Of a stretch of DNA of 64,000 nt, positions 35,016-42,550 are shown one piece after another. The notes under the pieces are model-generated. The model made no database searches, was not told the origin of the DNA, and was given only the letters and a program-made list of their open reading frames with translations. Source of the stretch: Phyllobacterium sp. OV277 (GTDB lineage: Bacteria > Pseudomonadota > Alphaproteobacteria > Rhizobiales > Rhizobiaceae); the NCBI RefSeq assembly GCF_900104355.1, contig NZ_FNIY01000002.1, forward strand, positions 124,001 to 188,000, written 5' to 3'. Both the position numbers and the translations under genes were made by a program. Numbering within the stretch: position 1 is the first letter of the stretch; every line of letters begins with the position of its first letter.

Positions 35016-36191
35016 TCACGCGACGGAGAGTTCCGTCTTGCGCGCACCGACACTGGCAAGCCGCATCACCACAAGGCCAAGCAGCGGCAATGTTCCACCG
35101 ATCCAGCCCAGATATTCAAGGCCGATATTGGCGATGATCAATCCGCCGACCAGCGAACCTGACGCTATCCCGAGATAAAGTGCCGAACCGTTTAACGAAA
35201 GCGCCAACGGCGCGCTTTCCGGTGCGATGGCGAGAACCCTGCTGGCCTGTGCCGGTGGGAACATCCAGGCGGCGACACCCCAAAGAACCATAACCGCAAT
35301 GAGCGCAGGACCAGCGATTTCATCAGGCCATTGCATGATCCAGCTGATTGCCATCAATGAGGCAGCATTCAGAAACGAAGCCGCGATGACCGTGCGCGTC
35401 GGCCCGAAGCGATCGGATAATTGCCCGCCAACGAAATTGCCAAGGGCAGCGCCGAGACCGAAAGCCAGCAAGACCAGAGGGACCATTTCGCGGGAAAGAC
35501 CCGTGCCCTGCACCGCGATAGCCGCAATGTAGGTGAACACAATAAAACCACCGGCCATATAGAGGAGCATGGTTACGAGTGCGGGCAAAAGACCGGGATG
35601 CCCGATAATGCCGAGCCGCTGTTTCAGCGTCAGCTTGTCGGCGCGCAGCCCGCTTGGAAGGAGGAACCACACGAAAGTCGTCGCAGCAGCGCCAATTAAT
35701 GCCACAAACACATACGTGCCGCGCCATCCGGCAAAAGACGCAATCAACGCGCCAAGCGGAGCGCCAAAGGCCACGGCCAGCGTGGTACCACCGACGATGA
35801 CCGATATCGCCCGCGCCCGGTGGTGCGATTCAGAAATGGCAACCGCTGTTGCCTGTGCCGTGGCGGCGTAAAGACCAGCAGACATGCCGATAATCAACCG
35901 GGCGGCGGTCAGAAAGGCATAGGATGGAGCAAGCGCGGCAAGAATCGCGCCGATAACGAATGTCGTCGCACTCCCCGCCAGAATGACACGACGGTCAGCC
36001 GAACCAGTGAGGGCCGCCAGTACAGGCGCGCCCAGCGCATAGGCCAAAGCGAACATGACGACGAGATAACCGGCCTGCACAAGCGTGACACCGGTATCAC
36101 CGGCAATCTGCGGCAGGAGACTGGCGACGACGAAACCTTCAATGCCAATGGCGAATGTACCCAACGCCAGACCGACGAGGCGAATGTCCAT
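35016..36191 (-). CDS. MFS efflux transporter (AraJ/PbuE type)
   Basis: 391 residues, 12 membrane segments. ATG 36191 follows AAAGGATTACTCCC; a longer frame upstream runs through the operator region and is rejected. Motif A appears as LTGSADRRVIL and motif C-like glycines as GTTLAVAFGAPLGALI, typical of drug/H+ antiporters exporting sugars, nucleosides or drugs. It is divergent from an ArsR-family regulator, with two operator-like repeats between; repression by that regulator and induction by the exported compound are likely. Confidence 0.88.
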   Translation of the reverse strand: MDIRLVGLALGTFAIGIEGFVVASLLPQIAGDTGVTLVQAGYLVVMFALAYALGAPVLAALTGSADRRVILAGSATTFVIGAILAALAPSYAFLTAARLIIGMSAGLYAATAQATAVAISESHHRARAISVIVGGTTLAVAFGAPLGALIASFAGWRGTYVFVALIGAAATTFVWFLLPSGLRADKLTLKQRLGIIGHPGLLPALVTMLLYMAGGFIVFTYIAAIAVQGTGLSREMVPLVLLAFGLGAALGNFVGGQLSDRFGPTRTVIAASFLNAASLMAISWIMQWPDEIAGPALIAVMVLWGVAAWMFPPAQASRVLAIAPESAPLALSLNGSALYLGIASGSLVGGLIIANIGLEYLGWIGGTLPLLGLVVMRLASVGARKTELSVA

Positions 36192-36205
36192 GGGAGTAAT
36201 CCTTT

Positions 36206-36283
36206 GTTCAATGATCCTTGAACTATTGAACTCACCGGGATGTGAAGTCAAGAACAAAGTTCAACGATTATTGAACATTGAAC
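36206..36283. promoter_or_regulatory. Paired operators between the MFS and ArsR genes
   Basis: Two copies of GTTCAA-N6-TTGAAC, at 36206-36223 and 36259-36276. Each is followed by an additional TTGAAC half-site (36226-36231 and 36278-36283). The first copy overlaps the MFS leader, the second the ArsR-gene promoter region. The match to a dimeric winged-helix repressor site is strong. Confidence 0.85.
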
Positions 36284-36312
36284 TTTTCGCCTGATGTTGC
36301 TAGGTAGAAGCC

Positions 36313-36693
36313 ATGACCCATCCGCTTTTTCATCCGGACGCCGAAGAGATTTCGCTTCCAGCCATCCTCACAGCACTTGGCGATGAGACACGTCTGAACA
36401 TCATCGCTATTCTTGCGCGTAACGGTGAACGCGCCATGACATGCGGCCAATTTCTTGAACTCGGTTCCAAAACCGCTCTGAGCTATCATGTGGCCAAGCT
36501 GCGGGAAGCGGGAGTGATCAATGTGCGGCCTGACGGGACAAAGCGGCTGCTGACCTTGCGCCGTGTCGATCTGGAGGGGCGGTTTCCGGGTTTTCTCGAT
36601 TCAATCATCGCCTCGGCCAACACCATTCCATTGCGCGAGAACCCCATCGCGGCCAATGCGGCCGACCCAGCAGGAGAAACCGAATGGACGTAA
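36313..36693 (+). CDS. ArsR-family winged-helix regulator
   Basis: 126 residues. The winged helix runs from about 17 to 85: AILTALGDETRLNIIAILARNGERAMTCGQFLELGSKTALSYHVAKLREAGVI, with the recognition helix KTALSYHVAKL. No cysteine-rich metal site of classical ArsR/SmtB is seen, so the effector is probably organic. Divergent from the MFS gene across two palindromic operators and overlapping the cupin gene by 10 bp, so it heads a regulator-cupin operon that probably represses itself. Confidence 0.9.
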   Translation: MTHPLFHPDAEEISLPAILTALGDETRLNIIAILARNGERAMTCGQFLELGSKTALSYHVAKLREAGVINVRPDGTKRLLTLRRVDLEGRFPGFLDSIIASANTIPLRENPIAANAADPAGETEWT

Positions 36694-37085
36694 AGACTTG
36701 CGGCTCCATACCCTCACGCCGTGCGCCGGAAGACTGGTTCACCGGAACGGTGTGGCAGGACCCGATCATTCAGGCCCCAGCGCCAGCGCGGTTGATCTCC
36801 GTCGTCGTGCATTTTGCACCCGCTGCCCGCACGGCATGGCACACCCATCCACTTGGCCAGACCCTTTATGTGGTTTCGGGTTCCGGGCTGGCGCAGGTCT
36901 GGGGTGAAAAAATCCGTGAAATCAAAGCCGGAGACGTGGTCTGGATTCCACCGGGAGAAAAACATTGGCATGGCGCAGGCCCGGCAAATTCCATGTCACA
37001 TATTGCCATGCAGGAAGCACTGGATGGCAATGCCGTCGAATGGATGGAAAAGGTTTCCGATAGCCAATATTCCGGCGCAAAGTAG
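36684..37085 (+). CDS. Mn-type cupin, hydroxynitrile lyase-like
   Basis: 133 residues with AGGAG before the ATG. A single cupin barrel; the metal ligands are His53, His55 and Gln59 in WHTHPLGQT and His94 in EKHWHG. The same residues and numbers, as I recall them, form the manganese site of the cupin (R)-hydroxynitrile lyase of Granulicella tundricola. Relatives are often named (R)-mandelonitrile lyase, but the physiological reaction in most hosts is unknown. Co-transcribed with the ArsR regulator, so its substrate may be related to the compound exported by the divergent MFS protein. Confidence 0.82.
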   Translation: MDVKTCGSIPSRRAPEDWFTGTVWQDPIIQAPAPARLISVVVHFAPAARTAWHTHPLGQTLYVVSGSGLAQVWGEKIREIKAGDVVWIPPGEKHWHGAGPANSMSHIAMQEALDGNAVEWMEKVSDSQYSGAK

Positions 37086-37194
37086 CGCCGCAAACGCTCA
37101 AATGTCATCGAAATGATATGCGTTGATGGCCTAATCTGCTAGCATGCCCCTGGGTGTGGAAGCAGGCATTGCAGATGAATTGAGAGGAAAAACC

Positions 37195-37383
37195 ATGGCG
37201 TTCGAAGACATCAAGGCACAGATCGCACTCTTGCTTGAAGAGATGGTGCAGCGGCCAGCGGACGCTCATGAAATTCATGAAAGCTTGCGCGAGCACCTCA
37301 ACGAACTGAAAGCCATGGGAATGCCGCTTCCCGAGGACCTCGTGGCCCTCGAGAAGCAGCTTGAAGTGGATTTTGATTCCTGA
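37195..37383 (+). CDS. Small acidic helical protein, unknown
   Basis: 62 residues from ATG 37195, preceded by GAGAGGAAAAA. The sequence (MAFEDIKAQIALLLEEMVQ... LREHLNELKAMGMPLPEDLVALEKQLE) is acidic and likely two amphipathic helices joined by a short turn. I do not recognise a characterised family. It is separated from the cupin gene by 109 bp and converges on the DUF1127-like gene. Confidence 0.65.
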   Translation: MAFEDIKAQIALLLEEMVQRPADAHEIHESLREHLNELKAMGMPLPEDLVALEKQLEVDFDS

Positions 37384-37392
37384 CGGGCACGC

Positions 37393-37629
37393 TCAGACAG
37401 ACCCTTTGAAGATATCTTTCTGTAGATCATCATGGGATGCAGGAGCCTCGCCGCGTAGAGGTCGACCATCCAGCATGCCCATGTCACGCAGCATGTGACT
37501 GGAAAAATCCGTCGCATTGAGGGTTGGAGGCACTGTTGGCCGGGCCAGCAATCGTCCAATGTTCACAAGCCAGCCCCAACGGGAGCTGGTATTTTCTATA
37601 TGTGTGCAGTGTGATGGCGATGGGTTCAT
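37393..37629 (-). CDS. Small DUF1127-like protein
   Basis: 78 residues from ATG 37629, with GGAG ten bases upstream. The segment RWGWLVNIGRLLARPTVPPTLNATDFSSHMLRDMGMLDG resembles the YjiS/DUF1127 pattern, in which a W-rich helix is followed by L..LsD.mL.DiG. In alphaproteobacteria such small Arg-rich proteins affect RNA turnover and phosphate or stress responses. The match is partial and the gene may be a diverged member. Divergent from the LysR gene. Confidence 0.45.
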   Translation of the reverse strand: MNPSPSHCTHIENTSSRWGWLVNIGRLLARPTVPPTLNATDFSSHMLRDMGMLDGRPLRGEAPASHDDLQKDIFKGSV

Positions 37630-37723
37630 AACCTCAACTCCGGTTTCTACGCGCATCCGCGTCTTGGGTGGAGAATAGATGCGCCTGATCGCGCTTGTTT
37701 TCCAACAAAACCGCGAGTATCTT

Positions 37724-37742
37724 CCATAAGTACACCTTATGG
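37724..37742. promoter_or_regulatory. LysR-type operator (T-N11-A)
   Basis: CCATAAG-TACAC-CTTATGG, a perfect 7-5-7 inverted repeat containing the ATAAG-N5-CTTAT form of the LysR box. It ends 9 bp before the LysR-gene ATG at 37752 and lies about 95 bp upstream of the divergent small gene, a normal place for autorepression plus control of the neighbour. Confidence 0.8.
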
Positions 37743-37751
37743 ATCGCCATC

Positions 37752-38639
37752 ATGAATCTTCCACCCCTTGCCGCCATCCGGGTTTTTGAAGCCGCTGCCC
37801 GTCATGGCAATTTTACCAAGGCGGCGGAAGAACTCGGCATGACACAGGCCGCCGTCAGCTATCAGATAAAGCTTCTGGAAGAGCGCGTTGGCACGGCATT
37901 GTTTCTGCGGTTGCCGCGACAGGTGGTGCTGACTGAGGTGGGTGCACGGCTGGCCCCTTCAACGACCGAGGCTTTCGAAATCCTGCGCGCCGCTTTTGCG
38001 ACAACACGGGAAAGCGCTGATGGGGTGTTGACGATCACAACAATACCGACCTTCGCCGCCACATGGCTGGTTCCACGCCTGGGTTCGTTTCAGATGGAGC
38101 ACCCTTCACTCGCTGTACGATTGAAATCCACCCGGGATATGCTGGATTTTGCCCGTCAGGAGGCTGATGTGGGCATTCGCAGCGGCGAGACAAAATGGCC
38201 CGGCTTGGTCTGCCACAAGCTCTTCTATGCGAATTTCACGCCAATGCTGTCGCCTGCGCTGGCGGCCTCCATAGGCGGCATCAAAACACCGCAGGATATT
38301 CTCAAACTGCCGGTGCTTGACCCCGGTGATCCATGGTGGACCATCTGGTTCAAGCTCGTCGGCATCGAAAAGCCGGAGCTGCGCGGCGATGTACGCAACC
38401 GGCTGGGTGATCAGCATCTGGAGGGACGGGCTGTGCTGGCAGGACAAGGCGTCGGCATATTGACGCCGGTCTTCTTCCAATCGGAGCTACAACAAGGACA
38501 GCTTATCCAACCGTTCGATGTTGTGGGGTCAGGCAAGCATGCTTATTGGCTGGTGTACCCGGAGGCGCGGCGCAACGTTCCAAAAATCCGCGCGTTCCGC
38601 GACTGGGTGCTCAGCCACATAGACGAGATAAAAATGTGA
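37752..38639 (+). CDS. LysR-family regulator (GcvA type)
   Basis: 295 residues from ATG 37752. The winged helix LAAIRVFEAAARHGNFTKAAEELGMTQAAVSYQIKLLEERVG is at residues 5-48; the effector domain has the GcvA-type ADVGIRSG and a C-terminal YWLVYPEARRNVPKIRAFRDWV. An in-frame ATG at 37695 would put the operator inside the gene, so the later start is used. Its operator overlaps its own start region. The controlled target is unknown; the divergent small gene is the only neighbour in the right position. Confidence 0.88.
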   Translation: MNLPPLAAIRVFEAAARHGNFTKAAEELGMTQAAVSYQIKLLEERVGTALFLRLPRQVVLTEVGARLAPSTTEAFEILRAAFATTRESADGVLTITTIPTFAATWLVPRLGSFQMEHPSLAVRLKSTRDMLDFARQEADVGIRSGETKWPGLVCHKLFYANFTPMLSPALAASIGGIKTPQDILKLPVLDPGDPWWTIWFKLVGIEKPELRGDVRNRLGDQHLEGRAVLAGQGVGILTPVFFQSELQQGQLIQPFDVVGSGKHAYWLVYPEARRNVPKIRAFRDWVLSHIDEIKM

Positions 38640-38644
38640 AAAGA

Positions 38645-38662
38645 CGGGGCTCAAAAGCCCCG
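38645..38662. terminator. Hairpin between convergent genes
   Basis: CGGGGCT / AGCCCCG with a four-base loop. On the minus strand TCTTTTCACATTTTT follows, so it most likely ends the 53-residue membrane-protein transcript. Confidence 0.7.
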
Positions 38663-38674
38663 CCATAGTGATCC

Positions 38675-38836
38675 TTAGAAGATTGCGAGATAACGCAGCA
38701 ACGAGATAATACCAATCACCACAACGATCACCTGAACGATCTGCTTGGCGCGGCCATCAAGCGGCAGCATCTGGACGAGATAGAGCACAAGAAAAATCAC
38801 CAGAACGGTGATCAAAAGGCTGATAAGTATGGACAT
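38675..38836 (-). CDS. Small two-segment membrane protein (Thivi_2564-like)
   Basis: 53 residues from ATG 38836, preceded by AGGAAG. Two hydrophobic helices (residues 2-20 and 33-50) are joined by the short basic loop QMLPLDGRAKQ. This layout matches tiny Thivi_2564-type membrane proteins of unknown function. An in-frame start 24 codons upstream would cover the promoter and is rejected. The GGAAC-N17-GTT element upstream suggests EcfG control, as is common for such small envelope proteins in Hyphomicrobiales. Confidence 0.75.
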   Translation of the reverse strand: MSILISLLITVLVIFLVLYLVQMLPLDGRAKQIVQVIVVVIGIISLLRYLAIF

Positions 38837-38881
38837 CACAAACTTCCTGTTTTCGGGATCTGAACAATCGTAGCCTGACAA

Positions 38882-38906
38882 AACTCTTTGCTGGCTATTT
38901 TGTTCC
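38882..38906 (-). promoter_or_regulatory. EcfG-type promoter candidate, 53-residue membrane protein
   Basis: Minus strand: GGAAC (38906-38902), 17 bases, GTT (38884-38882, followed by TTG), 46 bases before the ATG. Same spacing as the element at 30658-30682; the base before GTT is A, not C. Confidence 0.55.
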
Positions 38907-39052
38907 ATGAAAGCAGGTAATTAGACCCCGGCAAGATTGCTGGTTGCTCCCGGGAGGACAATGTTTCGCAGCATTTCGAACTGTCATGCGTTGCATTGCC
39001 CGTAAACTTGCTGATAGCGTTGTCATCACTCCCGCTTCTCAGGATTCTTCCC

Positions 39053-39466
39053 ATGCGCTCGCTGTTTCATCTTGCCTATCACGTCCATGATCTCGATGAA
39101 GCACGCGGCTTCTACGGCGGCATTCTTGGCTGCGAGGAGGGACGGAGCACGGATAGCTGGGTCGATTTCGACTTCTTCGGCCACCAGATTTCGCTGCATT
39201 TGGGCAAGCCGTTCGAAACAACCAATACGGGCAAGGTTGGCGACCATATGGTGCCCATGCCGCACCTCGGCGTGATCCTGCCACTGGAAGACTGGAATGT
39301 CCTTGCGGAACGGTTGAAAGGGGCGAAGGTTGATTTCGTCATGCCACCGCTGGTGCGCTTCAAGGGCGAACCCGGCGAGCAATGGACAATGTTCTTTCGC
39401 GATCCGTCAGGCAATCCCATCGAAGTCAAAGGCTTTGCCGATTTCGCCAGCGTCTACGCCAAATAA
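39053..39466 (+). CDS. VOC/glyoxalase-fold protein
   Basis: 137 residues from ATG 39053, with AGGATTCTTCCC upstream. Putative metal ligands sit at the usual places: His in LAYHVHDL, His in QISLHLG and Glu in PIEVKGF, so it probably binds a divalent metal and acts as a dioxygenase, glyoxalase or resistance-type enzyme. The substrate is unknown. It is followed 6 bp later by an EamA transporter gene and likely forms an operon with it. Confidence 0.85.
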   Translation: MRSLFHLAYHVHDLDEARGFYGGILGCEEGRSTDSWVDFDFFGHQISLHLGKPFETTNTGKVGDHMVPMPHLGVILPLEDWNVLAERLKGAKVDFVMPPLVRFKGEPGEQWTMFFRDPSGNPIEVKGFADFASVYAK

Positions 39467-39472
39467 TCCATC

Positions 39473-40375
39473 ATGGAATTCAAGCCGTCGAACCTGAAGG
39501 CTGCGTTCTGGATGACCGGGTCGTTGACTGCCATTCTCCTGATGGCAATTTCGGGCCGGGAAGCATCAAAAGAACTCAACGTCTTCCAGATCATGGAAAT
39601 GCGCTCGCTGATCGGGCTGGCCATGCTCTACCCGCTGATCCGCTCCTCCGGCGGCGTGCGGGCGATGAAGACAGGCCGCATCTGGGAGCATCTTGGACGC
39701 AATGCCGCGCATTATGCCGGTCAGTTCGCGTGGCTGCAGGCCCTATCCCTCATCCCGCTGGCGCAGGTAATCGCCATTGAATTTACGACGCCTGCGTGGA
39801 CAGCGGTCATGGCTGTCGCCTTTCTTGGCGAGCGGATGAACCTTTTGCGAACGCTGACAATCCTGCTTGGCATTGTCGGTGTCATCATTATCGTGCGACC
39901 CGGCGTTGGGACGATTGAAGTTGGCCAGCTGATCGTGCTTGGAGCGGCCTTCACGTTCGGCATCTCCTTCACCATGGTCAAATCGTTGACCCGCACGGAA
40001 AGCGTGGTGAAAATCATCTTCTGGATGCTGGTCATCCAGTCCGGTATCGGATTGCTGCCAGCGCTGCATGTCTGGCAATGGCCGACTGTGCATGCATGGC
40101 CGTGGATTGTTATCATTGCCTTCACAGGCACCTTTTCGCATTTCTGCATGGCAAAAGCCCTGCTCTATGCGGATGCCACCATCGTGATCCCCATGGACTT
40201 CCTGCGTGTACCTCTCACGGCGGTGCTCGGCTGGCTCATCTATGCGGAGCGTATCGACATCTATACCGCGCTCGGGGCAGCGCTGATCCTTTCAGGCAAT
40301 CTTCTGAACCTGAAAAACAGGAGTGTTCCGCGCGTGCCGCAGACCTTACCTGCGGCTACTGACCGAACAGCGTAG
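39473..40375 (+). CDS. EamA-family (DMT) transporter
   Basis: 300 residues, ten membrane segments in two EamA repeats (about 15-145 and 155-290). PLAQVIAIEFTTPAWTAVMAVAFLGERMN and IVIPMDFLRVPLTAVLGWLIYAERID are the repeat-end signatures. Such proteins export amino acids, nucleotides or other small metabolites. Spacing of 6 bp to the VOC gene suggests co-expression. It overlaps the convergent GST gene by 20 bp. Confidence 0.9.
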   Translation: MEFKPSNLKAAFWMTGSLTAILLMAISGREASKELNVFQIMEMRSLIGLAMLYPLIRSSGGVRAMKTGRIWEHLGRNAAHYAGQFAWLQALSLIPLAQVIAIEFTTPAWTAVMAVAFLGERMNLLRTLTILLGIVGVIIIVRPGVGTIEVGQLIVLGAAFTFGISFTMVKSLTRTESVVKIIFWMLVIQSGIGLLPALHVWQWPTVHAWPWIVIIAFTGTFSHFCMAKALLYADATIVIPMDFLRVPLTAVLGWLIYAERIDIYTALGAALILSGNLLNLKNRSVPRVPQTLPAATDRTA

Positions 40376-40991
40376 GCGCATCACCCGCCTGCCATTTCGG
40401 ATATTTGAGCATGACGGCTTCAAACCGGCCCGATGATACAAACTCACCCAGCCAGCGTTTCACATTTGGCCGGGCAAGCGCATACCACCAATCCGTATCC
40501 ACACTGGCAAATTGCCTGACGAATGGCAGGATTGCCATATCGGCAAGGGATGGTGATGCACCGAAAAGATAACGCGACCAGGCGAGGCGCTCTTCATAAT
40601 CATCCAGAATGGCCAAAGCCTTCGCCCGTTCGGCAAGCGGCTCCACCTTTTCAAAACGCGATGGATATTTGTAGCGGTCAAGGCTGCGCTTGAATGGACC
40701 ATCATTGCGGGCAATCCAGCCTCCATCATCCACCCCAAGCCAATGTTCGGGATCGTGCTGGCTTAGGGTCCAGCGCATGATGTCGAGGCTTTCATCGATG
40801 ACCGTGCCATCCGGTAACAGCAGCATAGGCACGGTTCCCGAGGGTGAGACGGCCAGAAACTCTGGTGCCTTGTCCCTCAGCATGATTTCCCGCAACTCGC
40901 AGGTCTGATGCGAGGCGTGGACAGCCAGCCTTGCCCGCATGGCATAGGGGCAGCGGCGAAAGGAATATAGGATTGGCAGATCACGCGTCAT
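40356..40991 (-). CDS. Glutathione S-transferase family protein
   Basis: 211 residues. Thioredoxin-like N-terminal domain with Cys in FRRCPYAMRARLA (residue about 14), cis-Pro in GTVPML and the glutathione-binding DESLDIMRW; helical C-terminal domain from about residue 90. The CPYA motif indicates an omega/beta-like or glutaredoxin-type cysteine GST that acts by thiol transfer. GAGGCACTCC precedes the ATG. Role in detoxification is likely but the substrate is unknown. Confidence 0.88.
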   Translation of the reverse strand: MTRDLPILYSFRRCPYAMRARLAVHASHQTCELREIMLRDKAPEFLAVSPSGTVPMLLLPDGTVIDESLDIMRWTLSQHDPEHWLGVDDGGWIARNDGPFKRSLDRYKYPSRFEKVEPLAERAKALAILDDYEERLAWSRYLFGASPSLADMAILPFVRQFASVDTDWWYALARPNVKRWLGEFVSSGRFEAVMLKYPKWQAGDAPTLFGQ

Positions 40992-41214
40992 GGAGTGCCT
41001 CGATTGCTACGAGTTTTCCTGAAACGGCACGCGATAACAAGTCTTAGCCGCCAATTGTTTGATTTATGAATTCAATTCACGGGTATCACGCAATATCACC
41101 GGATTATCAATGGAATGCACTTCGACCATATTCAGCGCAACCGGATCGCTATCCGTTATCATTCCATTTACGGGCCGGACTGAAATCTGACCTGCCATTT
41201 CAAAGGATAAGACA

Positions 41215-42399
41215 ATGCCTCTCGCACTTCTGGCGTTGACAATCAGCGCCTATGCCATCGGCACGACAGAGTTCGTGATCGTCGGCCTCCTGCCCACCGT
41301 TGCCGGTGATCTCGGCATCACCCTGCCGCTCGCCGGACTTATCGTCAGTGTTTATGCGCTTGGCGTCACTTTCGGCGCACCTGTTTTGACCGCCCTCACG
41401 GGCAAGATTGAACGCAAGCCGCTTCTGCTTGGTCTCATGGCCCTTTTCATCGTCGGCAATACGGCTGCGGCTCTCTCGCCAACCTATGAGCTTCTGCTGG
41501 TTGCCCGTGTCCTGAGCGCTTTTGCCCACGGCGTATTCTTCTCCGTCGGCGCGACGATTGCCGCTGATCTGGTTGCACCCAACAAGCGTGCATCGGCTAT
41601 CGCCATGATGTTCCTCGGCTTGACCGTTGCCATCGTCACCGGCGTTCCGCTCGGCACATTTATCGGTCAGCAGCTCGGCTGGCGTGCAACATTCTGGGCT
41701 GTCGCTGCCCTCGGCGTCATTGCATTCCTCGCCATTGCCATGCTTCTGCCTTCGAAGATCGCCAAGGCCGCTCCTGCCCGCCTGATTGATCAGGTGCGTG
41801 TACTCGGCAGTGGCCGCCTGCTTCTTGCCTTTGCCATGACGGCTCTTGGTTATGGCGGTACATTCGTGATGTTCACGTTCCTTGCACCGGTATTGCAGGA
41901 AATCACAGGCTATGCCGGTTCAACAGTCAGCCTCATCCTCGTGCTCTATGGCCTGTCGATTGCCGTGGGTAATATGGTTGGCGGACGCGTTGCCGACGGC
42001 AACCCGGTTGGCGCGCTGATTGTAATGTTCGCCCTGCAGGCTCTCGTGCTGGCAATCTTCACCTTCACGGCTGTGTCGCCGATCTGGTCACTTGTTACAC
42101 TTGCTGCGCTTGGCGGTTTGTCTTTCTCCAATGTCCCCGGCCTACAGCTCTATGTGGTGCAGCTTGCCAAGATCCACACGCCTGAGACCGTCGATGTGGC
42201 ATCTGCTCTCAACATCGCCGCCTTCAACCTCGGCATCGCCGGTGGTGCATTTCTTGGCGGTCTTATCGTGGCTTCGCCACTTGGACTTGGCGCTACACCA
42301 TGGGTCGGTGCAATTCTGGTCCTCGGTGCTCTCGGGCTGACGATCTGGAGCCAGGCACTTGACCGGCGGGCGGCTACAACGGCTCTTGCCGCCTGCTAA
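41215..42399 (+). CDS. MFS efflux transporter (AraJ/PbuE type)
   Basis: 394 residues with 12 membrane segments. The opening MPLALLALTISAYAIGTTEFVIVGLLPTVAGDLG and motif A-like LTGKIERKPLL, with motif C GLTVAIVTGVPLGTFIGQ, place it in the DHA1 group with AraJ, PbuE and Bcr-like antiporters. It shares family but little detail with the MFS gene at 35016-36191. The region 40992-41214 before it holds no gene; a small CGGAT-N4-ATCCG dyad lies at 41142-41155. A strong terminator follows. Confidence 0.9.
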   Translation: MPLALLALTISAYAIGTTEFVIVGLLPTVAGDLGITLPLAGLIVSVYALGVTFGAPVLTALTGKIERKPLLLGLMALFIVGNTAAALSPTYELLLVARVLSAFAHGVFFSVGATIAADLVAPNKRASAIAMMFLGLTVAIVTGVPLGTFIGQQLGWRATFWAVAALGVIAFLAIAMLLPSKIAKAAPARLIDQVRVLGSGRLLLAFAMTALGYGGTFVMFTFLAPVLQEITGYAGSTVSLILVLYGLSIAVGNMVGGRVADGNPVGALIVMFALQALVLAIFTFTAVSPIWSLVTLAALGGLSFSNVPGLQLYVVQLAKIHTPETVDVASALNIAAFNLGIAGGAFLGGLIVASPLGLGATPWVGAILVLGALGLTIWSQALDRRAATTALAAC

Positions 42400-42422
42400 C
42401 AAAGACGCTGATTACGCCAAGC

Positions 42423-42453
42423 AAACTGCGCCGGATATCCGGCGCAGTTTTTT
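42423..42453 (+). terminator. Terminator with a 28-bp perfect palindrome
   Basis: Bases 42423-42450 are a perfect palindrome centred on GATATC, starting AAACTGCGCCGG; six T residues close it. It follows the MFS stop by 23 bp. Confidence 0.93.
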
Positions 42454-42550
42454 ATTGTCTGTCCTTTGCGACAGAAATCCGAAGCGCGCCCAAGGGTGAC
42501 AGGGCCGTCAATTTTGCTAAGGTCCGCATGAGATTCGGGAGGGACCTGTC

